Origin: Phragmites australis
Lineage: Eukaryota > Streptophyta > Magnoliopsida > Poales > Poaceae
DNA length: 64,000 nucleotides
Direction: 5' to 3'
Assembly (NCBI RefSeq): GCF_958298935.1
Contig: NC_084935.1
Span: 8,876,001 to 8,940,000, forward strand
Part shown: piece by piece, positions 1-13,220 of the stretch
Numbering within the stretch: position 1 is the stretch's first letter
Layout of the letters: each line of letters opens with the position of its first letter
Translations under genes and position numbers: made by a program
Notes under the pieces: model-generated
What the model saw: only the letters and a program-made list of their open reading frames with translations
Told to the model about the DNA's origin: nothing
The model's database searches: none

Positions 1-2966
1 TATATTTCAATCAAGTAAAATTACACCATACATGATATGCAATTTTATTCAAAATTTATTGCAAATGGCGCCGCGCACGTAGAAACAACGCAGTCGAGGT
101 GTTGGGCCTTAATCTAGTAGTTGGAAAAAAGTGACAAGAGAGTACTAAAATGTAATCCATTGAAGATTAGACGCTCCTAAAATACGTCGACATATTTCTA
201 TCGAAAGTTGGATATTTTCCAACTGTAAGAATAAATCAACGCAATAAATTGTTGACAATGTGATACCGACGATACGATGGGTACACATGAAAAAGTAAAA
301 ATTACAAGAGGGTCACTCCATCGGCAGCATAATAATGATCGCAGGAAATATTTGATATCCCCTAGTATTAGCGGGTGCATATGGGAATTGCCCATGTTCA
401 TTTAGTGGGTGCAAACGTGTTTATTTTGGGAGGTCTACGTACGCGATGTCCAGTTGTCTAATTAATGTTCTCATTGATGCGTAGCCAGATGGATAGGAAA
501 AAAAAAAACAAGGAGCCTCTAGAAACTATACAATTGATCAAAACTCTAGAGAGATTTATGTTTATTAATAGAAGAAGAAAACGATGAAACATTAGGGTTC
601 AATCACTTAAGTTTAGTGTAGCACTACATAATGTAGATTCATATCTAGTATCATTATCGATTATCAAACCAACAGTCCATAATATTGGATAATGATATTA
701 TTATTGTTAATTCATGACATGAATCAATAGTGATATTTATACTATCACTGCTGTGGAAGATGCAACACGGTTTCGTGTAATTCAGTATCCATGAAAGTAT
801 TCTTAGAGCTCTTTCAAAATTAGAATTTGCATATATGAGCTGAACAACAAGAGATCATGATTGCATATAATTTGCTTCCTTCCCAAATACTAGAGTCTCG
901 TATTTTCCTTACAACTGCTTAGACATTACTTTATCAGTATGCAAATTACCAAAGTGGTCTGCAACCTCTAGCAGACGAGCAAGCCAAAACACTACCAATT
1001 TGGGTAACCGGCTGCTTTCAAAATTAACTAGGCCTCGTAGTTCTCAAGCCAGTTGTTTCTGATAAGCATATCAATCATATGCTACTTCTAGATGCAACAT
1101 ATTATGTAACAAAAAGAATTGACAACCTGAGGAGAAGTTTTAAGTGGAGAGGAACAGAAAAAAGGTCACTGGGGGCAATGCCAAGCTAGTAGCTTTGTAG
1201 TGTGTCTGTGAGAGTGTGTGTATGTGTATGAAAGAGAGATATTCATATTTCACAGATGACATTTTCAAACCATTACATATGTAAGTATTTTTGTGCAATA
1301 TTACTAAGTATTCTTATACAATACATCTGTTGAAAAAATGAAATTAGTCTTCTTAAAGGTTAAAATGAAAATGGTATGAATGCAATATGAGTTTTCACAT
1401 TCAATTGGTGGTTGTGAATGCATCTATGGTGTACAAGGATGTCTAATTGATGTTTTCACTGATATGTGTGTGCTCACTGTTGACGCTACCTACGCACACA
1501 ATTAGATTAAACGCAAGCGTACGGGTAAATGTAGCAATTACTTTAGAGTATTCTAAGGTTTATTGAACTCACGGAACAAGTGGATAAAATTTTTAGCTAA
1601 AGTAAATATATACTAACTAAACAAATATTGATTGTAAAGTGATTGGATCCCAAAAAATACGGTGGATGGTTACAGGGTTGTAAACAAATGAATAAAGTAG
1701 TCTTCCCTACAATTTAGGTTCACAAGCATGTAAAGATTAGATTAAATTATCTACTACCACTACTCAACGGCTACGCTGTAGATGAAGAGGTTTGCCTCGC
1801 CTAGGTTGTCACGTAGGAATGGTATGCCAAGATCATATACAAATGCACTATAACAATGTTGTCGGTACATAAGCCTAAACACCACGTTTACATTTATCTA
1901 CTAGAGTATTCTCATATAAGAATGAATTTAAGATACAAGCAATGAAGTGCGCATAGTATAGATTAAACAATTTAAACAAACATGATTATCATCATAGAGT
2001 TACATGCAAGATCCTCAATATCATGGAGAAGGGCAAATAAATTACCCCATATTTGATCGAGAATATATGGTGTAAGATGAAATAGAGCATATCTCAAGGC
2101 TACTTGTCGAATAGAGCAAGCAACCAGCATCCAGGGCGCCGGTGTCGTATGGCACAGGGGTGCCGTGCGGCACACTTGTGTTGAGCAGTCCCTCCTCGAG
2201 TTTCACTGAGAATAATGTCTTTGAGATTTCTAATCCTAATATGGCCTTTTTCCTGTGAAAACTGGAACATCTCGCCATTCGATGAGGTCTTCTTTATATA
2301 GGAGTTCGGAGAGGATCTTTCATGGAGAAGAGGCCGACACGCTGCCAATGCCATACGAAGGGTTCCAAAAACTCTAAATCATACCAAACTGACTTACGAA
2401 AGAACATGGGCCCTGTGGACCCAATCAAACATAAAACAAAATATATTGCAAAATAGGCTGCACGGTATTTATGATGAAATAATGATAATATATCTACTAT
2501 ATTTAATATACACAAAGAACCCTCGAAGCGGGATATCTAAAACATGGAACTTGGATGGAACCTCTCTGAAAGTCTTCGGACAGGATGGCCTGATGAGTAG
2601 GATATGGTTAGATAGGTACGCACCACCGATTCGAAGCTCACCTCACACAAGGTGCTCCATTCGTACAAGTTTGTACGTGGCCTAGACTTAATTTAAGACT
2701 TATCCCCGGTGATTGTGTCCCTGTTTCCATTGAAAGTACCAAACAAAAAACATTGCACGTCTGCCCCTGCTCCTGTATGGCGCGTGTGCATGCCCAGTGC
2801 CCTTTGGTAATTGACACCTCATCCCAACCCTCCCATGTTCATAGTTGCTACTAGCTGCCTAAACAAAAACTTAGCACTGCTTCAAGCTGGAAAAAATACT
2901 TATAAATTAAGGATGGCAATAAGGTCAATTCAAATTAAGGATGGTGGTATGGGTGCCTTATTAAGG
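1..2966. other. Intergenic DNA, no gene recognised
   Basis: This is AT-rich DNA with stops in all frames. The ORFs near 1972-2515 and 2446-2685 are short, overlap each other on both strands and match no family I know. I see no recognisable protein motif, RNA gene or complete terminal-repeat structure here. Two copies of the phrase TTAAGGATGG (near 2908 and 2963) resemble hAT-type termini and may belong to the element that follows. Confidence 0.6.
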
Positions 2967-3672
2967 ATGGCAAAGGCCAATTCTCATCGGGAATGTTTCT
3001 CTATCTCTGTCCCTATTTAGCTATGAGAAAATTTTCTTTATCCCTCTTCTTGCGAGAATTTTACAGGGATCGAATCCCCAATAGAGATATAAAATTAAAT
3101 TATAGCTGATTATTTATATATATTAATAACATGTTCGTATTATGAATAAGTAATTTATTAATACATACAAGAGTAATTAATATAAGATATGTTAAATATC
3201 GTAGGTTAGACAAAAAAATATAAGAGTAATTTATTATTTCTCTTACCTAATATAATGTTTGTACATTTAAGTTTTCTCTTATCCCTCTTCCTGCGGGAAT
3301 TTTTACAGTGATCGGATCCCCAATAGAGATATAAAATTGAATTATAGCTGATTATTAACATGTCCGTATTATGAATAAGTAATATTAATACATACAAGGG
3401 TAATTAATATAAGATATGTTAAATATCATAGGTTAGACAAAAATTATAAGAGTAATTTATTATTTCTCTTATCTAATATAATGTTTGTACATTTATATAT
3501 TAAGAAAATTATATATGTGTGTTATATCATAGATATAGCGGAAAGCGGGGATGCGGAGCGCTTTCCCGTCTCCGTTTCTATATAAGTTCACATATATCAA
3601 TTTTTTTATACTTATCTTCTAATAAAAGAATTCCTCGCGACTTACGTGGAACAAGCCCCACTGCCATCCCTA
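2963..3672. mobile_element. Possible non-autonomous hAT-like element
   Basis: The left edge reads TAAGGATGGCAAAGGC and the right edge, reverse-complemented, reads TAGGGATGGCAGTGGGGC. That gives an imperfect terminal inverted repeat of the TAGGGATGGCAA type common in plant hAT elements. The interior carries the GGGATCGAATCCCC and CGGGGATGCGGAGCGC phrases often seen in such elements and a tandem duplication. I could not find a clean 8-bp target duplication, so the boundaries are tentative. There is no coding capacity. Confidence 0.4.
3032..3494. repeat. Two-copy tandem duplication (~235 bp unit)
   Basis: Unit 1 (about 3032-3269) and unit 2 (about 3272-3494) are near-identical in order and content. 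Both begin with a TTATCCCTCTTC phrase, pass through CCCCAATAGAGATATAAAATT and ATATAAGATATGTTAAATAT, and end in ATAATGTTTGTACATTTA. Small indels separate them. The unit is non-coding and lies within the hAT-like element. Confidence 0.85.
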
Positions 3673-4918
3673 CTTCAGATGTATGTGACAGGCTTTTGTT
3701 CCAAACTGCTGTGTTGCCTGTGTAGTTGATTAGGTGCTAAAAATGTGAACCAAACGTGGTGTTCTCTTACCGACTTACCCCATGCGTGATTGTCTGGCAG
3801 AACCCCTGTTTATAGTGTTTTCCTTGCAATCGAGGCAGAAGTAGTTGGATATGGTTCGTCTCGCGCTCTATTTATATTCTTTTCTTGGAATTGAAGTCGT
3901 ACACCAGTATTATCGGATATTCATTTCCCTCTTCCACATTCGCTCCAAATGACTTCGGTCAATCGCACAGAACATATTCGTTTCATTTGCACCGCTCTAT
4001 ACACTATTAGTAAAGGTGAATAAACATAAATTAATTAAGTTACTACTATTATGTTTGGTTGGTGTGGGTGTCCCTTAGGCAGAAGTTCCCGTTCAGGGTT
4101 CTTTCCTTGTTGCTCTCCTTTTAATGGGCGGTGTTAGAGTGTTTCCCCTAGGAGATGTGTATTCCTCTTCTTGAAATGAATGACAACGCACGTAAGCTTG
4201 ATCTAAAAATAATTTATTATGTCATGGCCCTATGGTCCTTAACTTTTTTTTGTTATCGACAGCGTTGATGTTTCAAAGGGACTAGGTCCATAGATGAAGG
4301 CAAATAATTTGTTCGAACAAAGTACCAACGTGATGTCGATTGTTATTTAATATAAGTACACCAATTTGTATAGCATCCAGCGTTTGGGATGTTGCTAACA
4401 GCTTACATATCGCTTCTTGTAATATTTTCTTTCATGCAAGTAGCGTTAAGTTGTTTGAATTTTTAGTGACAAACTTCACCACACATAGCTAAAGCCTCCA
4501 TCGTCAACTTGGCTCTCTCTTGTATTGTACACAGACATAAACATTTAAAATTGTCCTCTTTGACAACTTTCAGGGCAAAAGTTTCTGGAAACAGAGTTCT
4601 GGTGCAAAGGTGTTGCTCATTTCAACTTGTATTGAAAAAATTATGTAGCCAAGGCATGCATTCTACCCACACCGCCTTTCTGTCTGTACAATCAACAAAA
4701 TTGTGGAGTACAAAGAACGTGATATACATACAATAGGTTGCACTCATCCTGTACTCAACCAAATTACCTGGTAACTTTAGAGTCGGTGTATCCGGGGACA
4801 TCTTTAGATGATGACCACCTGTCAGAACCTTCGCTCGATATTTTGTGTAGAATATGGTCGTTGTGTATGTTCAAATGTAAAAGAATAGCCCATTGAAGGG
4901 GTATATTCCAGAGGGTTC
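3673..4918. other. Intergenic; 3' flank of the RabGAP gene
   Basis: No coding motif was seen. The part adjacent to 4919 is presumably the 3' untranslated region of the minus-strand RabGAP gene. I could not choose a polyadenylation site with confidence. Confidence 0.45.
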
Positions 4919-7900
4919 TTAAGGTTTCTTTGTTTGTACCTGTCAAAAGAACAAAAAAGTCTCTTTGTTAAGCCCCAGAAAATCAGTGCAAAACATATAT
5001 TATGTCTTTGTTACAGTCTTCTGATTCTGAAATAGACATGATTTACAGAAGTAGTTTAGCCATTATATTCTTCTAAACTAATTCACTTGTGCTAAGAAGA
5101 GTAACAGAATAGCAACTTACCTTTTTCAGGTATTTCTTGTGAAGTTTCAAAGCTCCAGCACAAGCTTTCTTTGCATCTAAGTTCCCATTTACATCATTCA
5201 GTATCTGCAAAGAAATAAAACCAAAAGTTGCATTGTGCATGTACAACACACGCATATATACACGAACCTATAGCTCTAGCACAAGATTGACCTAAAACTA
5301 AATTCAATTTAAGAGTTCGATCAAAATCAGCACTCTTAACTTCAGCCAACTTAGCAGACCATTTGCTTGTGAGGCTTTCATCCCAGAACATAATCTCAGT
5401 GTGACGAATACGAAAAATTGAAAACACACTACTTTTGTATAGATTGAAGTGGACATGTGCCGACTCCAGATGGAAAAGACGATTGAAAATTGTGAAAGTA
5501 AAATGAATAGATAGATCGTGCCCCTTACCCTAATAAGATCATCCAGTCCTCTAGCTTCTTGTAATAGCTTTTCTCTCTTTTCCTTAAGAACACTTGCAAC
5601 CATGAAAACTGAAATTGGAACTGGACCTTCTTCGCCATCCTCAGCCCCATTCTTTGTATTTTCCTTATCCCACTTTCCAAAATGGCGCAGTCCTTTCAGT
5701 TTTGATTTAGAAACTTTATTTTTGTGTACTGCACCTTGTTCTTCACATGCTGCAAAAAAGATGTCGGGGTCGTATTCTAGAGCCCACATCATCTGTTGGC
5801 AGGTTTGAGAGACAAAATGAGTTACAATTAACATAAGGTTATGTGGATGCTAAGAATATACGTTGGTATTGCATGTTTGCCATTACCAAAAAAAATATTT
5901 AGCAAAATAAACAGAAACTGTGCTTAAAACTTGTATGATATATCATAAAAACTATGTAAGCAAAAATACACTGCTATGCAAACTGATGGAAACATGGCAC
6001 TAAGTTGTTCCGGTTTCTTGACTATACACAATATTTTGAAACATGGATCTGTACGCAGAGAAGAATGTAATACTTATTTGAAGAAGTATTTTAAGTAAAG
6101 GTGAACACTTATAATTATGTAGATCAAATATCACTCAGAAGAACCAAAAGAAAGAACTGATGATCTGCTTCTAGCAATATCCATCTTATTGAATTGGTAT
6201 GGTAGCTCCATACCTCCCAGAGATATAAGGAGTCTCCAAATGATACTTCACGCCGAAATAGCACCATGAACATACGGAATGCAAAAAGGTAGTCACCTCC
6301 ACCGAGAGTTTCTGTGTTCAGGAATCAATACTATTAAAAACTGCTGGTAAAATTGGACAAAAGAATATTGACTGTTTGACAATTCCGTTGATACCAATTT
6401 TTACCTAGGTGGCCATGTAGCTTTGGGTCAAGAACCTGAATAATAGATGCAAGATGTTGAAGTTGGTTGGCAACTCCCACAGATTGATCTGTGCATCTGA
6501 AATTCCCTCGCTTTAAATTTCAAACATCAGGGTGATAAAAAAGGCGTCAAAGATAAAGGAAAGCAAATGTAGGTGATTTGAAACAGTACCAATGTATGCT
6601 TTTGAATTCTGAAGTTAGAAGAAAAGTATCATGAAAGGAAAGGCATACCAATCTACGCATCAATTTCTCAAAGCACCAAAATGCATCTGCTTCATCCTTG
6701 AGTAGCACTATCATTGGTGAGCATAAATCACTCATGCCTGTTCGAGTATAAACATTAGTACACCTGTAAGCTTATTTGGACCCTAAATGAGTTTCATCTG
6801 CAAGTCAGATGTAGCTAACCTTGACAGTAACCAACATCTTTGTCAATCCATGCATACACGGCTAGAATATCCCACAACTTGGAAAGGTTTTCTTTGTTCT
6901 CATAAAATACCATGGTGCGATCAGTACGTAGCACATCAAGTCCTATAACAATTTTCAAATTACAATAATAAATGGGGAAAAAAGAGTCAAAAGAAGTAGA
7001 GAACCGGAAATAAGGGTCAAAGCATACCAATTTGATGTAATGTCAGCTTCCATTCAATAATTTGCTTATCTGTAATGCGGTTTGCACAATCATCTACATC
7101 ATTTCCATTTTTGCTGCTAGTCGAAGCACCTTCTGAAGTGTTCCGGTCTGAAGTAGCCTCAAGTAAAACCAGCGGATCCTTAATAGGTCTGCCATCCTCA
7201 GTGATAAGTGGCGCTGTGATAATTTTACCGCTACCAACATGAGAATCCATATCTCGGCATTCTTCCTTCCATCTAGCATACTGTAGTCTGTGTAGTTCAG
7301 ATGGTTAAATATTTCAGGCTAAGTGATCATGTTTCATTGGTGATTTTGTATTCCTAAAAATCGTAATAGTAAATAATGATAGAGATCATGGGGAAAGGAT
7401 CTGCAATGCTAAGACAATACAAGGGATCTGCACAAGAACAAGAATTTTCTATGGGTGCTAAGCACAAACTGAAGTTAATTATCCCAAATGGGGTAAGTGA
7501 TATAAACTAGAAAATAGATATACTAATCTAGACATACTAAATACTAGTACTATGCCTATCTCAGCCAGCCGTATGACCAGCTGAATCCGACTTGGCTGCT
7601 GATTCAAGCAAACTCAAGCCCTTCTTCCTATTCTTTCTCCTCCGATATTTCATCCCGAACCTTCTGTCCATAACAGTAAGAAAAGCTGAAATACTCCTGA
7701 TGATACCGATGTCGATTTTTTTGCTTATATTGTAGGGTTTGCATCAACTTTTCTTTTGGAAGGAATGAGAATGAGGTTATTTAGTACAAGAACAAAAAAG
7801 AAAATGAAAAATGATGGTCAGATATGAAAGATCGCATACGAAAGATCTTAACGAAGATCCTGGACGAAGACAGAGAAAATGTGCAAGAAAAATAGATCAG

Positions 7901-10316
7901 ATACCAATTCCAAATTTATAATAACTAGAGGGAACAAACAATTGTTTAATTAATGACTTGATAAAAGATGCATGGGTCGAAGCATTGCTGTCACTCTTTA
8001 GGTAGTAATACCTAAATATTTCTTGAAGAGAGAAAAAAATGCTCTATCAAACAACAAATGTACCAGATATTCTTTTTAGAAAAGCAAGTACCTCCTCATT
8101 TGTCTGATCTCCTCCCTCTCATCGAAGGTACTCCTGGGATCGAAACAGCCAAGTAAGAATTCCCAAACCTCCCCCCTGACTGTCGGATGGACACCCTAAA
8201 AGAAGACAAATCATTATTGATTATTATTATTAAACTAACATAATGCGTAGAAGAAAAATCTGTTGAACAAGGAGCATATCTGAAACTGGGGGAAACAAAC
8301 TCAAAAAATGAAGAATCTTACTCCTCTTTGTATCCGGCTTAGGACTGAGGCAATATCAAGACAGCCGTCAGGACTAAATGCAGCCTGCCATTTTCGAGCA
8401 CTTAACGTTTTGCCAGCCTGGAATGAGGAAATAGATAAGATAGAATTGCTTGGAACAAGAAAGGATCGTGTTGCGTAGGTACTCCCTCCGGTCATAAATA
8501 CTTGTCGCTTTGACCAAGATCCGGTCAAACTTTTAAAATTTTGACGGTCAATAGCTTCTAAAATATTTAGTTTGGAAACATAAAAATCACATGTGTAGAT
8601 TTGTCTTGAAAAATATTTTCATAATATTATATTTTTATTAGATATTATAACTATATTCTAATAAAAAATTGTGATTAAAGTTGAACGTTAAAGACCATGA
8701 AAAGTCAAAACGACAAGTATTTATGATCGGAGGGAGTAATTTTTAAAAATAACATCAACAATTCTCCAAATGGAAGTACTATGAAGATTTCAAGCAGATA
8801 TGATATAGGAGCAATTAAGCTTGAACTAATTCCTTTGTCTTTGATTTTACCTGATGAAAACAATTTCATAAATTGTGCTAATTTCCGACTAATCAGAACC
8901 TCGCCCCTTTCTGGGAATCCAACTTTGAAGATTGAAGGATTCATCAACATTAAGCAGTACTAGAAAGTGACAGGCGCGGTCTGGCCACTATTGTCCTTCT
9001 GTCGGCTTGGACCATCTGGAAGGAAAGGAATGCCCGAGTCTTTGCATCTACCACCTGGGAACCGCAACAGTTTGGAGGGATGCTGGAGTCGTCGAGTTCT
9101 TCCAGTAGCAAGCTTCTCTCTATTTTTATTCTAAGGCCGTAGACTGGGCGTTTGGTTTCTCAATTGTATTAGCTAGCATTTATTTCTTTTTCCCTTTTCT
9201 ATTTTTCAGTGCTATCCGACAATTCATGACTGCTGTGGCCTGAATCTTTGTATTTTTCCCTTCATTTCTCAATGAATAATAGAATAATAGAATTGATGTA
9301 TGGCATAGAACAAATGTACAATTTACGATTCATTTAGCATAAAAAGTGAGACAAGTATGAAGTTTGATGGTGGTAATATTTGCAAAAGGCAAATGCTATA
9401 TCTCAGACGCCTGTTTTTTAAAAAAATTCAGGCGCCGAATTTGAGCCATCAAATCATGATCCAACGGCCCTCGTGCATCTTCAACCTCCAGCCATCTCCA
9501 CCCGCCTCACCGCATCGACACCTCCCGTCGTCGGATCCTCGCCCCCGCCTCCCTCCCTCCTCCACCTGTCTCCGGCAGTGCTCCCGCCGCTGGATCGCCG
9601 CCGCCGCACTAACCCGGCTCCGTCGGGCCATCTCCGCTCGCCCCCGCCCATGCACCGCCCACCGGCCGTTATCTGCCGCCCATGGCCTGCGGCGTCCTCG
9701 CCACCTCGTCACTCCGCCCCCACGCCCACCTCCTCTGTTGGGTTGGCCTGTCGCCGCCAACCTTCCTCTAAATCTGCCACCCGCCGGGAAGCCACCGCTA
9801 GCAACCCGAAGCCCTAACCCCCACCGCAAACCCATCGCCTGATCACGCTCCTAAATTTCAGGCGTTTAGGAAGCGTGTTTGCAAAAATATTTCTTCTTTG
9901 TTAAATCAGCAATTTATACACCAGATGCAAGACGTTTTATTGCATCAATGCACCCATGGATTCTCCACCTTTGAGTTACGCAATGTTTTTACTTATGACT
10001 ATTTTCTGTTTTCCTTCATCTCATCAATACTACATTGGCCAGATTATTTTTCCTTTTTCTTTCTAATAAAGACGTACATTTGCCAAATTGTGATACCATT
10101 GACATGTATTACAGAATCTTGAATAGTCTAATGTGCACGGTCACACCACAATAATCAAACAAACAGGAACAAAATGCAATGAAAGAAAAACGAAGAGGAA
10201 CAAAGGGAACATACCTTAATCTTGAACTTGCTCTTGGGCACATCATCCGCGCAATCCGATCGGACCTCGTAGTAGGAATCCGCCGGCGTCCCGCTGATGA
10301 GTCCCCACTTGATCAT
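4919..10316 (-). CDS. RabGAP/TBC domain-containing protein (11 exons, 448 aa)
   Basis: This is a GTPase-activating protein for Rab/Ypt GTPases of vesicle traffic, plant Gyp1/TBC1D15-like type. Coding exons, 5' to 3' on the minus strand: 10316-10215, 8417-8322, 8195-8092, 7287-7028, 6942-6820, 6737-6649, 6510-6405, 6311-6214, 5792-5529, 5204-5121, 4939-4919. They sum to 1347 nt with every junction in frame and GT-AG ends; the stop is TAA. The start gives MIKWGLISGTPADSYYEV, the usual opening of plant homologues. The TBC domain starts near residue 67 (GVHPTVRGEVWEFLLG). The arginine finger is IGLDVLR (Arg193) and the glutamine finger YCQG (Gln228); both are intact. Residues 351-387 are lysine- and acid-rich, and the tail is short (YLKKVQTKKP). 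Length fits plant relatives of about 430-450 aa. The gene looks functional. The Rab substrate cannot be read from sequence. Confidence 0.93.
8482..8736. mobile_element. Stowaway-type MITE in RabGAP intron 1
   Basis: This 255-bp element is bounded by CTCCCTCCGG and its inverse CCGGAGGGAG, with TA on both sides (8480-8481 and 8737-8738). That is the terminus and target duplication of Tc1/mariner-derived Stowaway MITEs. The terminal repeats extend inward (TCATAAATACTTGTCG and its inverse), so the transcript can fold into a hairpin. It has no coding capacity and lies wholly within intron 1. Confidence 0.9.
8972..9300 (+). mobile_element. LINE (non-LTR retrotransposon) 3' end fragment
   Basis: The plus strand from about 8972 to the TAG at 9140 translates to a peptide containing SAWTIWKERNARVF. 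This is the hallmark C-terminal segment of plant LINE reverse transcriptase ORF2. It is followed by a short 3' region ending in an AATAATAGAATAATAG-like tail near 9280. All upstream reverse-transcriptase domains are missing, as expected of a 5'-truncated insertion. It is antisense to the RabGAP gene, inside intron 1. Confidence 0.8.
9385..9885. mobile_element. GC-rich island flanked by weak inverted repeats (possible Pack-type element)
   Basis: A 400-bp C-rich/G-poor island (9440-9840) sits in AT-rich intron sequence. It is edged by GCAAATGCTATATCTCAGACGCC on the left and, inverted, GCAAACACGCTTCCTAAACGCC on the right. The proline/arginine-rich ORFs open in several frames are composition artefacts and match no family I know. 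A non-autonomous MULE-like element with captured or expanded GC-rich filler would fit. No target duplication was found. Confidence 0.35.
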
Positions 10317-10870
10317 CTTCCAGACCAATCAACAACAGCACGCCAACACGGCACCGGAGGAAATCCAACCAAGGAGCCGGGAAATGCCGCAACACCTCGA
10401 GGGAGCACCCGGGGCTCCAAGAAATCGATTGACGTTCCTACTACGCAAGAAACGGCCAGATGCAGCCACAAATGAGTCGAATCACGCGCAATGGAGCCGA
10501 GCCGATCCCCCCTCGAACCTGCCTGCCTCCTGAATCGAAGGATGGGAGTTTGGGACCGCAGGAGGAGGAGGAGGGGAGGTTAAGGGGGGACAGGACGAGC
10601 AGGGGAGGCCGGGTGGGGTTAAAGTAGGAGGAGGAGGTCCGGGGAGACGGACGGGGAGGGGCGGGGTGGGGGGAGAGGAGGACGACCGATTCCAGGCTCC
10701 AGCTTGCCGTCTTCTCCGGGCATTTTTTTCTTTCGTCCCCTTCTCGGGCGGTAGTTCTCATGGTCGGAAATGGACAGCTACACGCCAACGGCCCCCGCCT
10801 CGTCAGATTTCGTCGGTAGGTATGGCAGTTTTCCGTTAAGTGCTTTAACGGGTCTGTCACTCTAGCTTCT
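10317..10870 (-). promoter_or_regulatory. 5' leader and promoter region of the RabGAP gene
   Basis: GC-rich sequence lies immediately upstream of the RabGAP start codon on the minus strand, with purine-rich runs (GAGGAGGAGGAGG-type) between 10555 and 10680. I see no clear TATA box, and composition falls to the genomic average beyond about 10870. The ORFs predicted here (for example 10441-10860) have no recognisable protein content. Confidence 0.5.
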
Positions 10871-12354
10871 GTTGGAGTCTTGGAGCTAACGGTTGGATTT
10901 GTTTAAGATGGAGTTGACGGCTGGATTCAGTTGACCATGGTAAAAATTTTGAAGAGAAGACTGGGTCCAGTCGTGTTCTATCTCAGGAGAGCAATGCTGC
11001 ATGTTTACACCATGGATCGATGGTTGGTGTCACGGTCTATGGCTGATCTGAAGCATTAAATCTTAAGCGGGTGACCTGCGACACGTAGTAAATGAATCAT
11101 TGCACATTGAAGATCAATTTCAATATTTTACCCTTTTCTATTGGATAGCATGCCATGCTTTACCTCTTCTATGCATAGCGGCCCCAGATTCAAATTTATT
11201 ACTGTGCAATAGGGCACGAAGGATATCAAAGCACGGTAAATAACATCGACCAAGCAACCAACCATGACAACATAATGAGATTTGGCAAAGCCAACCACAT
11301 TTTTCTTAGAGCAAGTCCAATAATAAAGCCAACTTCTTGGCTATAAGTCAAGCCACATCATCAATCTAACATCTAGCCCATACAACAATAGTCTTTTACT
11401 TGTCTCCAGGGAATCAATATGTAAATTTTTTAATTATTGTCTCGGGCCTACTTTTCATCAATCCCCTCTCAAGCCAGCGACCACAACAAGGACAGAACCT
11501 CACCTCTGCCTACATCGACCCCGAGCAAGACAACTGCCCACCTCACCTCTACCTGTGCCGGCCTCGAGCAAGACATCCGCCCACTCGCCATCACGTGCCG
11601 CCCCAAGCTCGGCAGTCGCTCGCCTCGCCGCTACACACTGCCAAAAGCTCCTAGCCGTCACACCGAGCGTGTCACCTTGCCTCTCCCACACCGCCCTAAG
11701 CTTGACACCGCGGCCGAGCTCGCAAGCTCAAGCTCCATGCACCACCACGCGTTGCTCGACCTGCCCCACGTGCCCCATAGGAGCTACGGATCTGGCAAGA
11801 GCAGTCCAGATCAGGGGTCACCGAGCACTCCAACGCCTCCCTCTTGGCCCTTGTGCCATCGACTTGATGAGGGTGGTGTGAGTTTGCGAAAACTTTAGTG
11901 CTTGGAAATTGAGCCTCTCTCAGTCAATGAATCTCAATGCGTGTGATCTCCATTAGATGGTTGTCGTCGTTTCTTCTTCCACCCGTCCGCACTACTCATC
12001 TTCTTCATCGCGCTAGCACACTCGGTCCCCTAGCTCACCCTCCTCTCGCTGTCAGATCCACGATCATCGTCCCTCCCTCAATAACCACTTGTTTCCGTGC
12101 TCCCCCGTCGTCAGCACCATCCACTGCTCGTACTGCCACAGTTGCCTCGCCGCACTGTCACTTCACTGCCTGCCGCTAGTCCGGTCAACTCTCCGGACAT
12201 CCCTCTAAGCCCAGCACTCGGTGAACTAACCCTAAGCCCTACCTCCTAACCTCATAGTCGCCCATTCTTCTTCTATGGAGTCGTGTTCATACCATCGACT
12301 GAATGATGCCAAAATTTCAGTCGGCAGAACAAATAGGAAGCGTGGAAAAAAAAG
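10871..12354. other. Intergenic; GC-rich segment without recognised genes
   Basis: At 11310-11400 a phrase starting GAGCAAGTCCAATAATAAAGCC resembles the terminus of grass MITE families, but no matching opposite end was found. From 11460 to 12230 the DNA is C-rich, with overlapping ORFs in two frames and one antisense. Their peptides are low-complexity and match nothing I know. Confidence 0.45.
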
Positions 12355-12740
12355 TGGGATCCACGTTGTAACGGATCAAAAATTAAATACTCTAGTCAAC
12401 GTGTCACCCGTTGGTTGGGTGAGGCCTTTACTTTGAGTCTACTAGAAAAGGTGTCGCTCGTTGAACGGGTGATACCTTTTCCACACAAACACGATGTTTT
12501 GAAATACATGCACGGCACAACAACACCGCTAGTTTTTTAGGTATGCATGTATACCTATGTGTGGAAAAGGTATCACCTGTTGAACGAACTGATGATACTT
12601 TTTTCAGCAGGTTCAACATAGCTCTGCCATTCTTCCAATAGGCGACAACAAAAATGTCATATGTTGGTTGGTTGGGTGGCACGTTGACGTGGATGCTATC
12701 GACTAGATTATTTAATTTCTGATCATTGCACCGTGGATCT
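12355..12740. mobile_element. Foldback-type MITE (~385 bp)
   Basis: The left end (12355-12425: GGGATCCACGTTG, then AAATTAAATACTCTAGTC) is mirrored by the right end read in reverse (GAGATCCACGGTG, then AAATTAAATAATCTAGTC). A second inner pair, GAAAAGGTGTCGCTCGTTGAA and the inverse of 12556-12600, continues the symmetry, so most of the element forms one imperfect hairpin. No target duplication was resolved. It is non-coding. Confidence 0.65.
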
Positions 12741-13220
12741 CATAAGATATCATCTACGGATGACTGTAGTCTAGATATGTAATATTTTGAAATAATCGTG
12801 TATTTTTATAAATATTAAAAAAATATAAATAAAAAATCGACCTAAGCACATGGAAAAGTCGTCCGTGGAAGCACCGCCGATCTTGACTCTGGTCTCGGTT
12901 CTTGCATGTGTTCCACTGCTACCACTCCACGCCGTTACAACGCGGCATGCGTATCTGTCGTTCGGTCGTTCCACCCAATTCAGAATGCGCCGGTGATCGT
13001 CCCAACTCACGAGCTGGTCTGGTCCTGGCCTCCTGGGAGAACCGGTCCTGCATGTACCCGCAGCCGCCTCACCTTCCTGATCAGCCCTTCCCAACCAACT
13101 ATAGCGCGAGTGGCCTGATTGGGTGGGCTCACTTGCTCGCGCGGCACAGCGTCGCGTGCTCCGCGACGAATAGCGTAGGGGATGACTGGAGCCCATCATC
13201 CTCCGAGGCATGTGTAACAG
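12741..13220. other. Spacer with one isolated MITE end
   Basis: Positions 12765-12843 closely match, in inverted orientation, the left end of the next MITE (ATATGTAATATTTTGAAATA phrase). This looks like an orphan end of the same family. The following 370 bp (12845-13220) is GC-rich with no recognised gene. Confidence 0.45.

Noticed and set aside
5304..5834. 176-codon minus-strand ORF as a separate gene
   Set aside because: Its middle is exon 9 of the RabGAP gene; the rest reads into flanking introns past consensus splice sites.
9357..9842. Proline-rich ORFs on both strands
   Set aside because: GC-rich composition with no homology; lies inside RabGAP intron 1.
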